A DNA stretch of 64,000 nucleotides from Volvox africanus. Its lineage: Eukaryota > Chlorophyta > Chlorophyceae > Chlamydomonadales > Volvocaceae. The notes beneath the pieces were generated by a model. That model had not been told where the DNA came from and did no database searches. It saw nothing but the letters and a program-made list of their open reading frames with translations. Made by a program: the position numbers and the translations under genes. Positions within the stretch are counted from its first letter, which is position 1. Each line of letters begins with the position of its first letter. The DNA is taken from positions 3,696,001-3,760,000 of the forward strand of contig BSDZ01000010.1 of NCBI GenBank assembly GCA_030268105.1, read 5' to 3'. Below are positions 20,009 to 32,593 of the stretch, piece by piece.

Positions 20009-22189
20009 TGAGTAGTGATGAGATGTTGCAAGATGCTGTGTGATCTTCGTCATACGAACACCCGAAGCACTGGGTCCTTTTCCTCAGTGTGCTTTGGACT
20101 TCCCGGACGCAGTAGTGGCTCCCAGTGGTACATCGTGCAGTATGAGACGGAAAGCGCATCTGTGAACTTAGGTTGAACGCCCCCAACCACCACCTGTTCA
20201 CGCGGGGCATGTTGGCAGCCCTTTATGGGATGAGAGCTGTTTGTGCTTCACTGTGCCCGGATTCTTTTGATGCACGGCTAGGAACGGACCCGCCTGCATA
20301 TTCCCAACGAGATTTCGTGATTTCGTCTCTTCATTCCTTTCAAATTGAGGAGGCGAGCCCAACCAAGCTATCATGGCCGTCACTAGCTAGCTAAGTATAT
20401 GCAGCAACTTCATCCTTGTTCCCGTGGGTCACTTTCACAACCTAACATCAGTACCAGCAGCAGTAGAAGCAGGACATATAACTGAGAATGCAATCCACGA
20501 TACCTGAACAGGTGCACGGACAGGGTGTGACATTACATGGCGCTGGTAAGGGGTTTTGATGGGTAGGATTCTTTAGTTGTCGTATATGTACGGCCCAATA
20601 TCAAGGTGCAGAAGCACCCTGTCAGCATCTCGAGAGGCCTTGGCGACTCTGAACTACTACAGCTTCCTTTAAACATGGGATTCATATCATCCGTCCCTTC
20701 TAACTTCTTTGCGGCAGTTAGACGTATTGCGGCTGGGTCCAGCACAAATAAAGTTGAGCTGTCATGTGCAGCTTCTCTTCCACACGTCGCAACGAATACA
20801 CGTATGTTGCAACGTAACCGTATATGGGCGCCAGGCACACCGGTGTGGGGGAATTCCCAAGAATGTACAAAACTCAGGTGATCTGTTCAAGCCGGGCGAT
20901 AATCACTAACGCGGTCATGATGAGGCAGGGCTGCTTGAGCGTGTGATCACTGGGATGTGGATCACGTGCTTCGCTCACCTAATTTGGGCCCCGGGTAACT
21001 CCTGAACTGTGGTCCCGGACAACACTGTGGTTATGTTGCCATAACAACAATGCAACTAACATCACCGCTGAATCCTCATGCTCGAATCCTCTTACGGTCG
21101 ACAGGCCAGGCCAGGCCACATAAGAATATCACCAGACGAAATAGAAATTGTTATATTCCTTGTAAACGATAATCGGACGAGCCTGATGAGCTCCTTGTTT
21201 CAAACTATTGTAATGATCTGTGTGAGGGTTTCCCAGCAGTTGGTATCGGCGAGATAGATATGGTGAGTGGATTCACCAAAATGAGACCCACCTACCATAC
21301 CTACGCTTACATCATGATACGTAATATGTCTAGTCGTTGGGATCAAGTGATGATGCTTTATTAGCATTGTAGACTTGCTAATGGGGTCCGCATGAAGGAT
21401 ATATATATTGGACACAAGCAAGTCGACGAATCCTCATATCAATTCTACACGCCCATGTGCGTGGATGCTGTAAAAGCAATAATTTGCGATTGTGCAATGG
21501 CCCCTGTACGCAGGGTGCACGAGGATAGACAGCAGTCATTTAGCCAGTCATGAAAGTGTAGCAGGCAGTAAAACTGGCATATGGACAAGGTGCAAAATCT
21601 GTGGATTTGAAGAGGAAGGGAGAGGATTTGAAGGCGGAAGTGTGGCAGGTACATGTCAAACGAGGGTTATCAGATAGGCTGTCAGCTAATAACCTAGGCC
21701 CTGATACCTAGCAGGTACCTGCTATCCCAAAACTCAAGTAGACCTTTCAAGCTAGCCTAGGATTCTGCTGTCAGGTAGGGGGGGTTCTCGCACGCATAAA
21801 TTTAATAGAGGTGTTCTTGCATAACAATGGCTGTAAATGCAGTTACAGGTGTCATCGACAAAGCACCATATCTACGTAAAGACCATATTGCAGCTACATT
21901 GTGCACCGCACAAGATGTTTCAAATCCCTTAATGCACACGGCACGATGGCTCCTTTCACACAGCAGCACTCAGGTACGCCTCGCAGTAAATTATGACCTA
22001 CCATGTGTGCAGAACGTTTTCACCGATGGACAAAAGCTGCCCGATTCCTTCATATAAACCAGATCCCAATAATGCACGCCTTGCGTGCCTTCCGTGCACT
22101 ACGGGTTGCGTTCGCCCGTACAAAAGCGGTGGCGGACTCCGCGGGCTTCCCCTGACATGACAAAATTACATACATTCTGCGCCCCCTCT
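20009..22189. other. Intergenic between HECT ligase and small membrane protein (convergent ends)
   Basis: This 2.2-kb stretch lies between two 3' ends. No exon chain or RNA gene can be read in it. It holds CCAGGCCAGGCCA repeats near 21103 and a cluster of short inverted repeats built on CCTAGG, ACCTAGCAGGTACCTGCTA and GCTAGC at about 21690-21770. Confidence 0.5.
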
Positions 22190-22465
22190 CTAGCGCTCCG
22201 GCATATCATCCGATTCAATCCAACGCATTCGCTCCTCGCGGGCCTTCTGCTTCTGAATCATGTAAACGTCAGGCTGCTTTTTGCTGCCCTCCTTGTTAGA
22301 TGACATCCAAATAACCGGAATTGCACTAAGGCCACACAGAAAAAGCACTTGGATCGCAACCCGTTTGCCACTGACGCCTGGTGGAAGACGCCAGTCGGGC
22401 TTCCATGTGGGCTTGTAACTCGCGCCTTTGCTTCCTTCACCCTTCAAAAATACGTATTCGAACAT
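22190..22465 (-). CDS. Small one-helix membrane protein, 91 residues, unknown function
   Basis: This intronless frame starts MFEYVFLKGEGSKG. A short basic/aromatic N-terminal part contains 'YKPTWKPDWRLPPG'. A single hydrophobic segment follows at about residues 36-53 ('IQVLFLCGLSAIPVIW'). The C-terminal half is charged and helical and ends 'WIESDDMPER', with many Lys, Arg and Glu. The size and layout fit the small accessory subunits of mitochondrial or ER membrane complexes, but I do not recognise the family and do not assign one. It is tail to tail with the HECT ligase and head to head with MetAP1, 434 bases away. It has no intron, while all neighbours except the LLP-like gene have many. Its clean composition and a position that fits the alternating gene order support a real gene. 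Confidence 0.6.
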   Translation of the reverse strand: MFEYVFLKGEGSKGASYKPTWKPDWRLPPGVSGKRVAIQVLFLCGLSAIPVIWMSSNKEGSKKQPDVYMIQKQKAREERMRWIESDDMPER

Positions 22466-22899
22466 GAACCAAAGTTAATTTATTATTAACACCTGTAGGG
22501 CTTGTCAGGGAGAGGCAACCAAAGCTTGCCTACACGGCGATATTTGAAGAATGTGTCTTCAGATATCTCTGGGCGATATATCGAAAGGGTAGAAATGTAG
22601 ACCATTGGAGATTTGCACTAGACGACGTGCCATCAGTCATCGCCGTAGCTCATACGGCAGTAAATATTCTTCGTGCGAGCCGTTCATGCTTTGGCGACAT
22701 TTGAGGCATGCGCGAGTGCATGATACAAGTATCTGCGCTGATTTCTTGTGTACTATAATGCTCTCGTGAAGTTGGACCCTTACGTGGCCACACACCTGCA
22801 AGAACAATCAGCAACTGTATGGCTACCAAACGCATACAATAATTCTTTAGATTATGGAGTCGTCCGGAACAAACACGCTGCCTTGCGCACGGTACGGGG
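22466..22899. promoter_or_regulatory. Divergent intergenic region, small membrane protein / MetAP1
   Basis: These 434 bases separate the two start codons and should contain both promoters. No recognisable element stands out. The function is inferred from position. Confidence 0.45.
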
Positions 22900-25800
22900 A
22901 TGGCGGCCGTGGGTGACTTTGCCACACCTGCATTTTCCCCCCATGTGGGTCAAAACATAGCTAAGGATTTTTGTATGATACGCAGATGCCAGGCACCTGC
23001 AAAACTGCAGTGTCCCACGTGCGTCAGGTTAGGACTCCCGAAGGATTCGTGTGTCTTTTGCTCACAGGCATGCTTTAAGGTGCGTTACATATGACGGAGA
23101 CAGGGGATAATAAACACTGGAAATCGGGTTGGGGAGCTTGCGGTATGCCGCTCTGAAGGCAGACGAGTGGCGGGTATGTACTTGCCGCAACCTCGCACCA
23201 CGGGGCGAGAGCAATAACTGCCCATCCCGCATAGTCGAGAATATCTATAATTTGATTGAGGGAACAAATACCCACGTCATATGCATACAGGGGCTCCCTC
23301 ACAGGCTCCAGCCGGTGAAGGCTTTGTGTTTTATCCCTTTGGCACTAGCCAGTGCTTGAGCCCCAGTACGCATACTGGAGAGCCGTGATGTTGTATGCGC
23401 CATCGTGGGGTACGTGCAAATCTGCGCGAGGCCCAATGGCCGATAAATGGTGTGAACTGCTACCGTTTGCTATCCTGTGCAAAGCGTGTTAGGCCCTGAA
23501 ACGTTCAACGTTCAACCATGCAACCACGCTGTGCGGCGTGTCGTTCCCTCCTCCTTATGATCCTCATTTTACCAGCTGGCTTGGCCGGAACACAAGAAGA
23601 TGCACTTTCCACCGGCGGACGCCTGGTTGTATTGTATTAAACGCGGCAAAGCGCGCAGTGACGTGTTGCCCGACTTCGACTGGACAGGACCATTGAGGCC
23701 TCACCGCATTAGCCCTCAGCGAGAGGTGGGTGAGAAGGCGCTGCAGGGCCTGGTGCATGCTGAGATACTCACAGGGAGACGAGCAAGCAGGCGGGCGGTT
23801 GGCACTGGGTGACTAAAGGGAAAGAAGCTCCTTGCATGCCGGATAGGATAGCCAAGATGGGCTGCGCATGTTGTTGAGCAGAACAAAGGAAAGAGAGAGA
23901 ATGCAGGGAAACTCGCCTTCCGATAGACCGTAGGTTAGGAATCTCGCGGTGCAGGCAAGCTCAAGCCCACATGCTGGGTCAGTGCTCATCCTGCCAAGAT
24001 CGGAAATTTGGGCAACGGGTGGCAGTTTAATTGGAAATGGCAGAGCGCGTCCGCCTCCAGACTGGCTGCGTCTAAAATGTGGTCTGGCCCGACACTGCGA
24101 CAGGTGCCGGACCATATTCCGAAGCCTGATTACTTCAAAGATGGATTTCCCTACAAGGAGAATGAGAGCCGGCAGCAGCAGATAGGTGCGGGAGGTGGCG
24201 GCATGAGGGAAAGCCAAGAGGTGGTGCGGATGCGGATGACATCTCAGGCGGACCAACACTTGAAGCCCTCCAAGCTAATTGTGTGTTGGGGGGGTGCATC
24301 CGATTGGGCTGGGGTCATCGTAACGCGCCCTTGCTCAGTTCCGTGCGCTAGGATGATATCATCACGTCAGCCGTATGAGCCTGGAGGACACCGGTTTCCT
24401 CCCTGGAAATGTTGAGCGACAACGCGGGCGGTCCTTGCCTTAACGTGCTGGTCATTGCCCTCGCCCATCACCCCGCAGCTTACAAATGATTGTGACCCGA
24501 ACACGCTACTCAGCCCCGATCCCGGCCCCGCAGTCCCCATCCGTGGGCCAGATGACACCGATGCCATCCGAGCAGCATGCTTAATCGGGCGAGAGGTATT
24601 GGATCTTGCAGTTGCAGCGGCCAAGCCTGGTGAGTGTCATAGCATTACGAAGCGAATGCCATTCTGCAAAGCGTAATTCCTAAATCTGTATGGTACGGCA
24701 CAACTGGCATTGGGTACGTTCGTTTCACTGCGAGCGGAAGAGCGCTGGTCGACTGGTGCAACGTACCCACTGCTATTTTTCTCCCGCCCTGAGATGTCCT
24801 GATTACTGATACCCTGCGTGACAACGGGGGCTTGCGTAATACCTTGCGTCGTACGCTGCGTGCTACTAAGGTGTGACAACCGATGAGATTGACCGGATTG
24901 TGCACGAGGCCATGATTGAGCGGGGCGCGTACCCCTCCCCACTCAACTACTTCAACTTCCCCAAGTCGGTCTGCACGTCTATCAATGAGGTGGGTGGCTG
25001 AACGCCGTGGTAGAGCCGATGGGCATTGGCCTTCCGTATTCCAAGCAGCTCCATAACTCAATCGTGAATTGGGCCGCTGTGTCCTAACGTCCGTCGATCC
25101 GCGTTTTTCGCTTTCAGGTAATTTGCCATGGGATACCTGACGCCCGCGAGCTGCAGAGCGGCGATATCCTCAACATCGATGTTACCGCCTATCACAAGGG
25201 GTGGGTAACCGAACTCTGTTCACTGCTCCTGAGGCCAGGTTGTCATCAGACATTAGTCATTGACATGTTTGCCCGGATGTTACACAAAGATACCGTACAT
25301 ACGCTGAGTTCTCTTCTCTCGAGTCTCAGCTTAAAGCAGCAATGGGGAAGTCGGTAATTTAACGCCTGTACTTCTTTGGGCCCCGAACCCTTTTCGTTCG
25401 CGTCATTATCACAACGCCGCCGCCAAGCTTTCCTGTACCTGTTCGCCTTCCCTTCCATGCTTGTCGCATCAAAACGGTCTGTAGCTTTCACGGCGACCTG
25501 AATGAGACTGTTTGCGTGGGGGAGGTGGACGAGGAGGGCAAAATGCTCATCAAGGTGACCCACGATGCTCTGATGAAGGCCATCGCCGCATGTCGACCAG
25601 GCGTGAGGTACCGGGACGTGGGCGACATCATCACCAAACACGCGACAGCAAACGGGTGCGTTGGCTACCGCCTACCTGATTTTTCTCCATCTGATGAACG
25701 AGCTGCAGGTTGCGATCTTCCCATGCACCGCCCTTACTTGCCAAGTTCCCTTCCGCGTGCGAGTCCTGGCGAATTGCCGTAGCACACGGGGAATAGTTGC

Positions 25801-26247
25801 ATCATCGGCTTCCCTTTACGGCCTCCACCCTTGCCATTGCCTCTCCGCTGAGGGCACTGATCGCCACCATTGATTGAGGTTTTTCAATCCAGTACCCAAA
25901 ACATGTCGATCCCTGCCTGTCTGCTCCTCAGGTTCCAGGTGGTCAAGTCTTACTGCGGTCACGGCATTGGAGACCTGTTCCACTGCGCGCCCAACATTCC
26001 CCATTACGCGCACAACAAAGCGGTGGGCATCATGAAGGAAGGTCATGTCTTTACCATCGAGCCCATGATAAATGTGGGATCTTGGCGCGACCGCACCTGG
26101 CCAGACGGGTGGACAGCGGTTACTGAAGACGGGAAGCGCTCGGCGCAGTTCGAACACACCTTGGTCATCACGCGGGAAGGGTGTGAGGTGCTTACCAGGA
26201 GGTTGGATAGCTCTCCACCGCTGTGGTGGGAAGTGCAGGGCGAGTGA
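22900..26247 (+). CDS. MAP1: Methionine aminopeptidase 1 (cytosolic, zinc-finger type)
   Basis: It removes the initiator methionine from nascent proteins at the ribosome. Exons: 22900-23079, 23576-23725, 24104-24185, 24534-24629, 24871-24989, 25118-25200, 25485-25655, 25932-26247. They total 399 codons including the stop with every phase matching, the normal length for eukaryotic MetAP1. The N-terminus has the family's ribosome-docking zinc finger: a CX4C pair ('FCMIRRC'), then 'KLQCPTC', 'CVFCSQACF' and 'PEHKKMH'. The pita-bread catalytic domain carries all five metal ligands: Asp in 'ILNIDVTAY', Asp in 'FHGDLNET', His in 'YCGHGIG', Glu in 'FTIEPM' and Glu in 'AQFEHTLV'. Substrate-pocket motifs '[13 protein letters not shown]' and 'VICHGIPD' are intact. 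The start at 22900 precedes the first zinc ligand by 23 residues; a further upstream start cannot be excluded. No targeting peptide is evident. Confidence 0.95.
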
Positions 26248-27498
26248 AATCGGAACGGGAGGCTCGATGTTCCCTCGACACCTGGAACACAATGCACGCG
26301 AATTATTTCCGGTTCCGAAGAATTTAATGGAATCAAAGAGGAAAGGCCTTCTTCACCGAATCTGCGTGTGCATTATCCAGGTGTATGAGCGAGCAAGAGT
26401 GTTTAAGGAAAAGTGCACCTGGTGATTGAGCAACGTAAGTTGAGGGTTGGTGTTAATACTCGTATGCGTACGTGACGTGAAATAATTGGCAGTGGGGTAG
26501 AATAGGGCAGGCCTCTTTTAACGCTGAGTGGATGGGAAAGAAGGATAATTGGAACCACCAGGAGCTTCGGGGGCCGTGCAGCAAGTTCACAATCATGCAG
26601 GAATTGTGGTGAGCTGTGGCGAACATGCATGCGGTAAAGGTCCCCTGGGTCGCTTTCAAAGCAGTACTCTATAACCGTGCATGGACGGCAAGAACGTGAA
26701 AGATGCAATTAGATTGCGATATGATCATTATACAAGTTTCCTGTTCGACGAATCAGGGTGTTGCTGCTCGTGCGGCTTGCTCTCGTTATTGGGTCTGTTG
26801 GGCTACGAAGGGTAGCTGGAACTGCATGGGGGGCATACGTGTGTGGACTGGCACGGCTGTTTGATTATTGTTTAAAAGCCATTTTGGCTGCTGACAGTTT
26901 CCGGTCACCTTGGCTTGCCCTGCTAAGAGAGCAGCCCCCAGAGAAATAGGACAAGCACAAACGTCAACAGGTGGTCAAAGGAAAAGTTTTTTGAGTACTA
27001 CCCTCTTAATGTGACAGAAACAATCCCAGGTCCCCTGATAAAGCCCTTAAAAATTCCAAGTAGCAGGTCTAGCTACGGTTAGGGGTTGTAAACCCTGAAC
27101 CCGCCACATGACACATATAGAAGGCATATGAAATGACCGCGTTCCTGTTTATACAGGGAAGGGCATCGATACAAGAGCACAAGCCATGTCACCCTCGGTG
27201 GACCCAAGACCCAAACGTGCGTGATCATCGGCTGATTCCATGGCTGAGAAGATCACGCATGTTGACGGAGATTCAGGTGACGTTCACCTGATGAAACACT
27301 CTTCTACATTTGGACATGCCGCTCTGTGCAGTCAGTTATCAACGCAGTAAGCGCGTTCCTTCGTGTAACTCTATATACAGCATTGACAGTGCGCTATTGA
27401 AATTAGACCCCTCCCCCCTTCTCCTCCGACCGTCTCCAGAAGTCTCTGCCAAGAATGAATATAAAATCTGGTCACCGAACTATTCGGCAGCGGAAGCT
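26248..27498. other. Intergenic between MetAP1 and CDC50 (convergent ends)
   Basis: No coding exon is supported here. A 63-codon plus-strand frame at 26758-26949 is Leu/Ala-rich but has no motif and no splice partners. The rest shows nothing I can identify. Confidence 0.5.
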
Positions 27499-29666
27499 CT
27501 AGCCGGATGCTCCTGGATGGTTGTTAAATGAGAGCGCTGTTGGGTCACCAAATTTGCGGGGTCGTGTTAACCGCAAAATCAAGTATACCAGCGCGAGCAC
27601 GAAGCTGAGGCCACCCGTCACCAGGTATGCAACTCCCAGGAAGGGGTTGCGACTACCAAGCCAGGTAGTGGTGCCCAGCACGATCGATTTTCGACCGTCA
27701 AATTTGTATGTATTGTACCGATTGTACACGGTGACCGCCACGAAACTTCCAGCTTTAAGGTCCTGGTCTATCCTGCCCCAGAGCTTCCGGAAGCGCGGAA
27801 GGGCCGATAGCCGCATCCAATTCATGAAGCGCTGGTTATCTTTTGGTGTTGCACCGCCCGAGTCCACAGATAGGTTGAATCCACCGCGGAGCGGGCCAAT
27901 TTCGGGGTTGAAGTTCTGAGGCGTGTAGTTTGCGAACCTATACTTGATGTCCGACTCGAATGCTATGTTCTGGTCGTTGATGCGTAATGGCAGCGAGTTG
28001 CTGTTGTTGGTGCTCACGGCCATCTGCATGGTTCAGCGAGAGGTGCAAACAACGTTGACCGTCCAGGCGGTGCTCACAATTCCAAGACGGTTCGGGTGCT
28101 AACTCTGCTGTAAACCCCTACACCTTTACCACTGAAAGTGACAGTCCATTAAAAGGGAAGGCTCACCACGTAGGTGTCGTTAAAAAAACTCCAGGCGACA
28201 AGACCACAAGGATTGATCGGCAGGCTGTCAGTCCCATTGTAGTTCTCCTGAGGTTTGCATAAGTTGGTCGCAAGCCCCTTGGTCTTCCCCGCCAGCTGCA
28301 TGTCGCTACGGCTCTTGACGTATCTGCATCGTGTGTGTTCATTATAACGAAAGCTCTGCATGTAACCGTTCGCCAAGAAGCGAAGAGGGTGCTGAAGGCA
28401 ACACGGCCAAACGATAGCATCACAACCCATATGCATAATTTGACCCTTCGCATAAACCAGTAGGTAAACCTAGGTACCACGATCTTTTGGCGCAATCCTT
28501 GCATGCCTGCATGCCTGAGTGCATGGTCAAAAACCGCTGGCGGCACGCACCTGCGATGGTTTTGATAGTACCCGGAAAGTTCGTAATAAACAAAGATTGG
28601 TGCCGGCATGTCTTCCGTAACTCGTATGTGGATGGTGCACCTTAGCATCGAGTCATTAGCTGCATTCTGTCAGGTAGCAGGCAGGAAAGAAGTTTCATCA
28701 GGCAACCTGGTCACAAGCTTCCTTCAATCAAGGAAGCTACTTTCACTTGGGAGCAAGAAATCACAATCGAACTTCGCTGGACAGGGAGGCGGCAAGTAGC
28801 ATGGCGATCAAAGCACCCGAGCCACCACGACGACCGCCCCAACTCCCTGGCGGTACCTCGTGTATATATGCTTCTCGCTCCGCATTTGAAGGGCCTTGGA
28901 CGCACGTCTGATCATAGCGCGCCCCGATCTCCACAGGCTGGGGGACGTAAGCAAAGGCCAAGAGGACATGTGACAGATCACCCGAAAGCCATGCGATGCA
29001 GGGGATGCTACAAAACCTGCGGGTTTTGCTGGCTCAAGTTGACAGTCGTGTGACAAGTATGTGCGCACGCCCCTGCCGCTCCGGAAGGTATCGAGCAGAA
29101 CCCAGATTTATAGGATATCCCTTGATAGAAATCTAAAGCGTTCATAACACAGAGGCCTCGGGAGTCAGCGCCAAAAGCCACAGTCATATCACACGTCCTA
29201 TCGCACGCCCCCTGGGCATCATACAGCGATACACGCACCCAGCCGCACCTTCAGCCCGTAGTATAAGCATACGGCACCGATTGGCACAAGCACGACTCCT
29301 ATTGCAAAAAAGATGAAGACAATCTGCACAAAAACAGATTATGAGTATGAAAGCTGCCATCGGTGATGTCGAGTCACACGAGAGCACTCACGGAAAATGC
29401 AATACATGGGGAAGATGTCCTGCTGCTTACTTCTCCCAAGCTATATAGGCATGTTTGCCTATGAAAGCTTACCCAGACGGGCTCAAGGACTGGCTTACAG
29501 GCGGGTAGTGTCTGCTGCGTTATTCTGGTATCTATAAATGAGCAAATGAGAAAAATCAGGAGTCATGAGAAAAGTTACTCATTCTTGCCTTGCTTTGCTG
29601 GAACCTACTGCGCGGCTCCTTTGTCTTCTTGACCGCCCCTTCTCCTTGCGGAGTTGGAGACGTCAT
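27499..29666 (-). CDS. CDC50/LEM3 family protein, beta subunit of P4-ATPase lipid flippases
   Basis: These proteins (plant ALIS, yeast Cdc50/Lem3) pair with P4-ATPases, bring them out of the ER and support phospholipid flipping. Exons (minus, 5' to 3'): 29666-29589, 29511-29473, 29323-29249, 28937-28857, 28666-28551, 28323-28167, 28023-27499. All phases match and give 357 codons including the stop, the usual length. The N-terminus has the family signature 'SRFQQSK' spliced to '[13 protein letters not shown]', then transmembrane helix 1 ('[20 protein letters not shown]'). The lumenal domain has 'RYDQTC', '[20 protein letters not shown]', '[15 protein letters not shown]' and several N-x-S/T sites. 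Helix 2 lies near the C-terminus ('[20 protein letters not shown]'), followed by a short cytosolic tail. Intron 1 appears to use a GC donor (AAG|GCAAGA). Confidence 0.95.
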
Positions 29667-30085
29667 CGTAATAGTACAGCCAGCTGGAGGCTTCAACGTA
29701 CGTGCTCACAACAAAGGAGAGCCTATTTGGTCAGCCGTATTCGTTGCAAAGACTTGAGCATTTTCTAAAGTTAATATGAGAGGGATATCAACCACCTAAC
29801 AAAATTTTAGAAAAATTAATTGGAAGTATTTCTAACGGGACCTAGTACTTTGGTAAGGGCTTGGGGAACTGGCGCCTACGGTCGCCTTGCTTGGTGCGAT
29901 GTATACGGCCCCGTGCAAACCAGGCATCCAAATTACCGGCAGTTTTGACTTTAATGTTGATGTTTCACCACTAGTCTTCATGACACCTTGATACCCTAGC
30001 GAGTGGTGTCCTTGTAGACTGCAATAACACATTCCGTAAAGATGTTGTCCAAAAGAACAAGTAGCACACAAGGATACACGAATGC
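29667..30085. promoter_or_regulatory. Divergent intergenic region, CDC50 / arogenate dehydrogenase
   Basis: About 420 bases separate the two proposed start codons. There is an AT-rich patch at 29765-29830. No specific element was recognised; the role is inferred from position. If the dehydrogenase has an upstream transit-peptide exon, it would lie here. Confidence 0.45.
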
Positions 30086-32593
30086 ATGCTCAACGTCCGC
30101 AAGTCACTTCCAACCTGTGCTATGTATCGCCTCATACTCGACATGGTCGATGTCGGCGGCCGGGCCAAGGTTTGTAAACACGATGGGTCGCACAACTCGG
30201 CCGCAACGCAGCATTTGTGGTACGATCGTATTAAATTGATGTCGGTTCGCACACTGTTTGATAAGCATGCTTTTTCCCACAATAAACAAGGCATCAAGAT
30301 TCTAGCCATTGACGCCGCACAACCTTTCGATTATGAGCACCGATTGCGCCAGCAAAAGAATGACGAGAGCAAGCTCAAAGTGGGGATTGTCGGTTTTGGA
30401 ACTTTCGGACAATTCCTTGCTAAGAGACTTGTTGCTAGGGGGCACAAGGTATGTTCGGGTATTGCATGACGTGTGTACGGGCAGAAGGTCGCTCTTGCAT
30501 CTGTAATATGGATGGCAGGAATGATTATAGTAGTACGTATGCACTTCGGAAACATAATTACGGTACCACGGTAGGAATCAGTACGCGGATGTGATAGTTA
30601 CACGGCGGGTAACCACCTGACGTGATCCCCATGCGCTGTAACCCCATGGGAGCTGGACTAGTCATATGTCGCTGCTCTGCGACCAGTGGGAATCCCAAAT
30701 TATTGCAGGTTATCGCCTCGTCCCGCACCCCATACGACGAGATAGCGCGGAAGATAGGTGTGGAATTCTTTCAGGACGTTGACGACTTCTGTGAAGAGCA
30801 TCCGGAGGTGGGTCAAGGTTGGCAGACACAGCGAAGCAGGGTCCCAAGAACATGAAGTCGATATTGAGTATGTAGGACCCACTTGAGATAACATGTAGTG
30901 TGCTTAGAAATCTTCTGCGTCAACAATGACTTTGCACTGTGATACCATACACAATGTGATGCCATGAGTGGGGTTTTATTCCCCAGCGGTGCCACCCCTG
31001 GCCGCATAGGTGGTGCTCCTCGCCAGCTCCATCTTGTCGACGGAGTCGGTGCTCCGGAATCTGCCAGTGCAGCGACTTAAACGGAACACGCTATTCGTAG
31101 ATGTGCTCTCCGTCAAGGTGCGAAGCTTTGGGTATCCGGACGGCCAAGGGTGTTTTGGCGTTGGCTTGGCCGGGGGCGTGAGTTATCCTTGGTGGGAAGT
31201 GTAACGATCAAGATCTTCTGGGGGCGCCCTCGGGTATCGTATTGCTTGTCATTCGCTGCATGAAGTCGTGCCGTGTGGTGCCACCGGGTTATCATATGCT
31301 AACTCCTGATCGGCGGAAGATCACCTGAGTTTACATCCGCTGTGCCGTGATGCTCCCTCCGTATGGAGGTTGGCATGCGGTCAAATGCGCTTGACATTTG
31401 CCGGTACAATACGGATCCTGTCGTCCATCCTGTGGGTGTCGCACAGGTCTTTCCCAAACAGCTGCTGTTGCGGGAGCTGCCCCCGGAGGTGGACATTCTG
31501 TGCACACACCCCATGTTTGGGCCGGACAGCGGAAAAGGCAGCTGGCAGGGGCTTAACTTTATGTATGAGAAGGTCCGCATCGGGCCAGACCCAAAACGGG
31601 AACGTCGAGTGGAGAACTTCCTCAAGGTGGGCCACCCTCTGCTACCGCTCCTCATAATCGGCTGGCGCAGCCATGATGTAATGCCGGCTTGCATTATATG
31701 TTCGTTTAGGATTGCCTGGCATAACAGCTCCAAGGGATCACACCGGCTTTGACAAATGCCGATCACGCCGGGTTGGGTTTTCTGTATGGGTTTACGCTTC
31801 TAACCGTGAAGACATGGTTCAACAGCTTGCCACGGCGTGCGAATGGGTTTACCTTCAGCTAAGGGACATGGGCGCAGGGCTGTGGCACGTGTTGCGGCAC
31901 TGGTTCTCAAAACAAATTTTCATTCGAGCTTTATGGCAAACGCTTGGTGCCCCGCCCGAGTGAACAAGGGTTGCGTCCTCGTTGGTCTTCCCGGGAACGT
32001 GCTAGGGTCGGTGCTTAGGCTTTGGCGCCTGCAAGGATGACTAATGCCGTTCAACCACCGCCTGCCTGCCTGCTCGTCTCATCCGCCACTGTCCGCCGTC
32101 TTGATATGCTTTCCTGCAGTTCTTCCGGGAAGAGGGCTGCAATATGGTGGAGATGACTTGCGAGGAGCATGACCGTCAGGCCGCCTCCACACAGTTCATT
32201 ACGCACACCGTAGGCCGCGTCCTGGGGACCATGCAGCTGCGCTCCACGGAGATTAACACAAAGGGATTCGACGCGCTGCTCAACCTGGTCAACAACACCA
32301 CCAACGATTCCTTCGAGTTATACTACGGTCTTTTTCTGTACAATAAGAACGCCACTGACGAACTGGAGCGGCTAGAAAAGGCTTTCGATACTGTCAAAAG
32401 GCAGCTCTTCGGGCGCCTTCACGACATTGCACGTGCACAGTTGTTCCCAATGGACGAAGTCCAGAAGACGAACGGCAATGGCAACGGGAGAGGAGCTCAG
32501 CAGACGCCGGCTCTCCCAGCCCCACGACAACCCCTGGCACTGCCCTCGGGGAAAGAAGCCATCTCGACCAGCAATAGCACCATCGATGTGTAA
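30086..32593 (+). CDS. Arogenate (or prephenate) dehydrogenase, tyrosine biosynthesis
   Basis: This enzyme oxidatively decarboxylates arogenate (plant TyrAa type) or prephenate to tyrosine or hydroxyphenylpyruvate, normally in plastids. Exons: 30086-30448, 30709-30807, 31010-31117, 31447-31626, 32120-32593, all phase 0, 408 codons including the stop. The Rossmann fold begins at about residue 94 with 'VGIVGFGTFGQFLAKRL', the GxGxxG dinucleotide site. Then come 'ASSRTPY', 'CEEHPE', 'LLASSILSTESVLRNLP', 'LFVDVLSVK', the catalytic-region 'CTHPMFGPDSGKG', 'EEHDRQAASTQFITH' and the helical dimer domain 'INTKGFDALLNLV' with 'FELYYGLFLYN'. The order and the single catalytic domain match plant arogenate dehydrogenases. 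The first 93 residues are poorly conserved and probably hold the transit peptide, so the exact start is uncertain. A low-complexity Asn/Gly/Pro-rich tail of about 45 residues ends the protein. Substrate choice cannot be read from sequence alone. Confidence 0.92.

Noticed and set aside
26758..26949. 63-codon Leu/Ala-rich frame as a membrane peptide
   Set aside because: The hydrophobicity is weak, there is no homology cue and no splice partners, and it lies between two convergent 3' ends.
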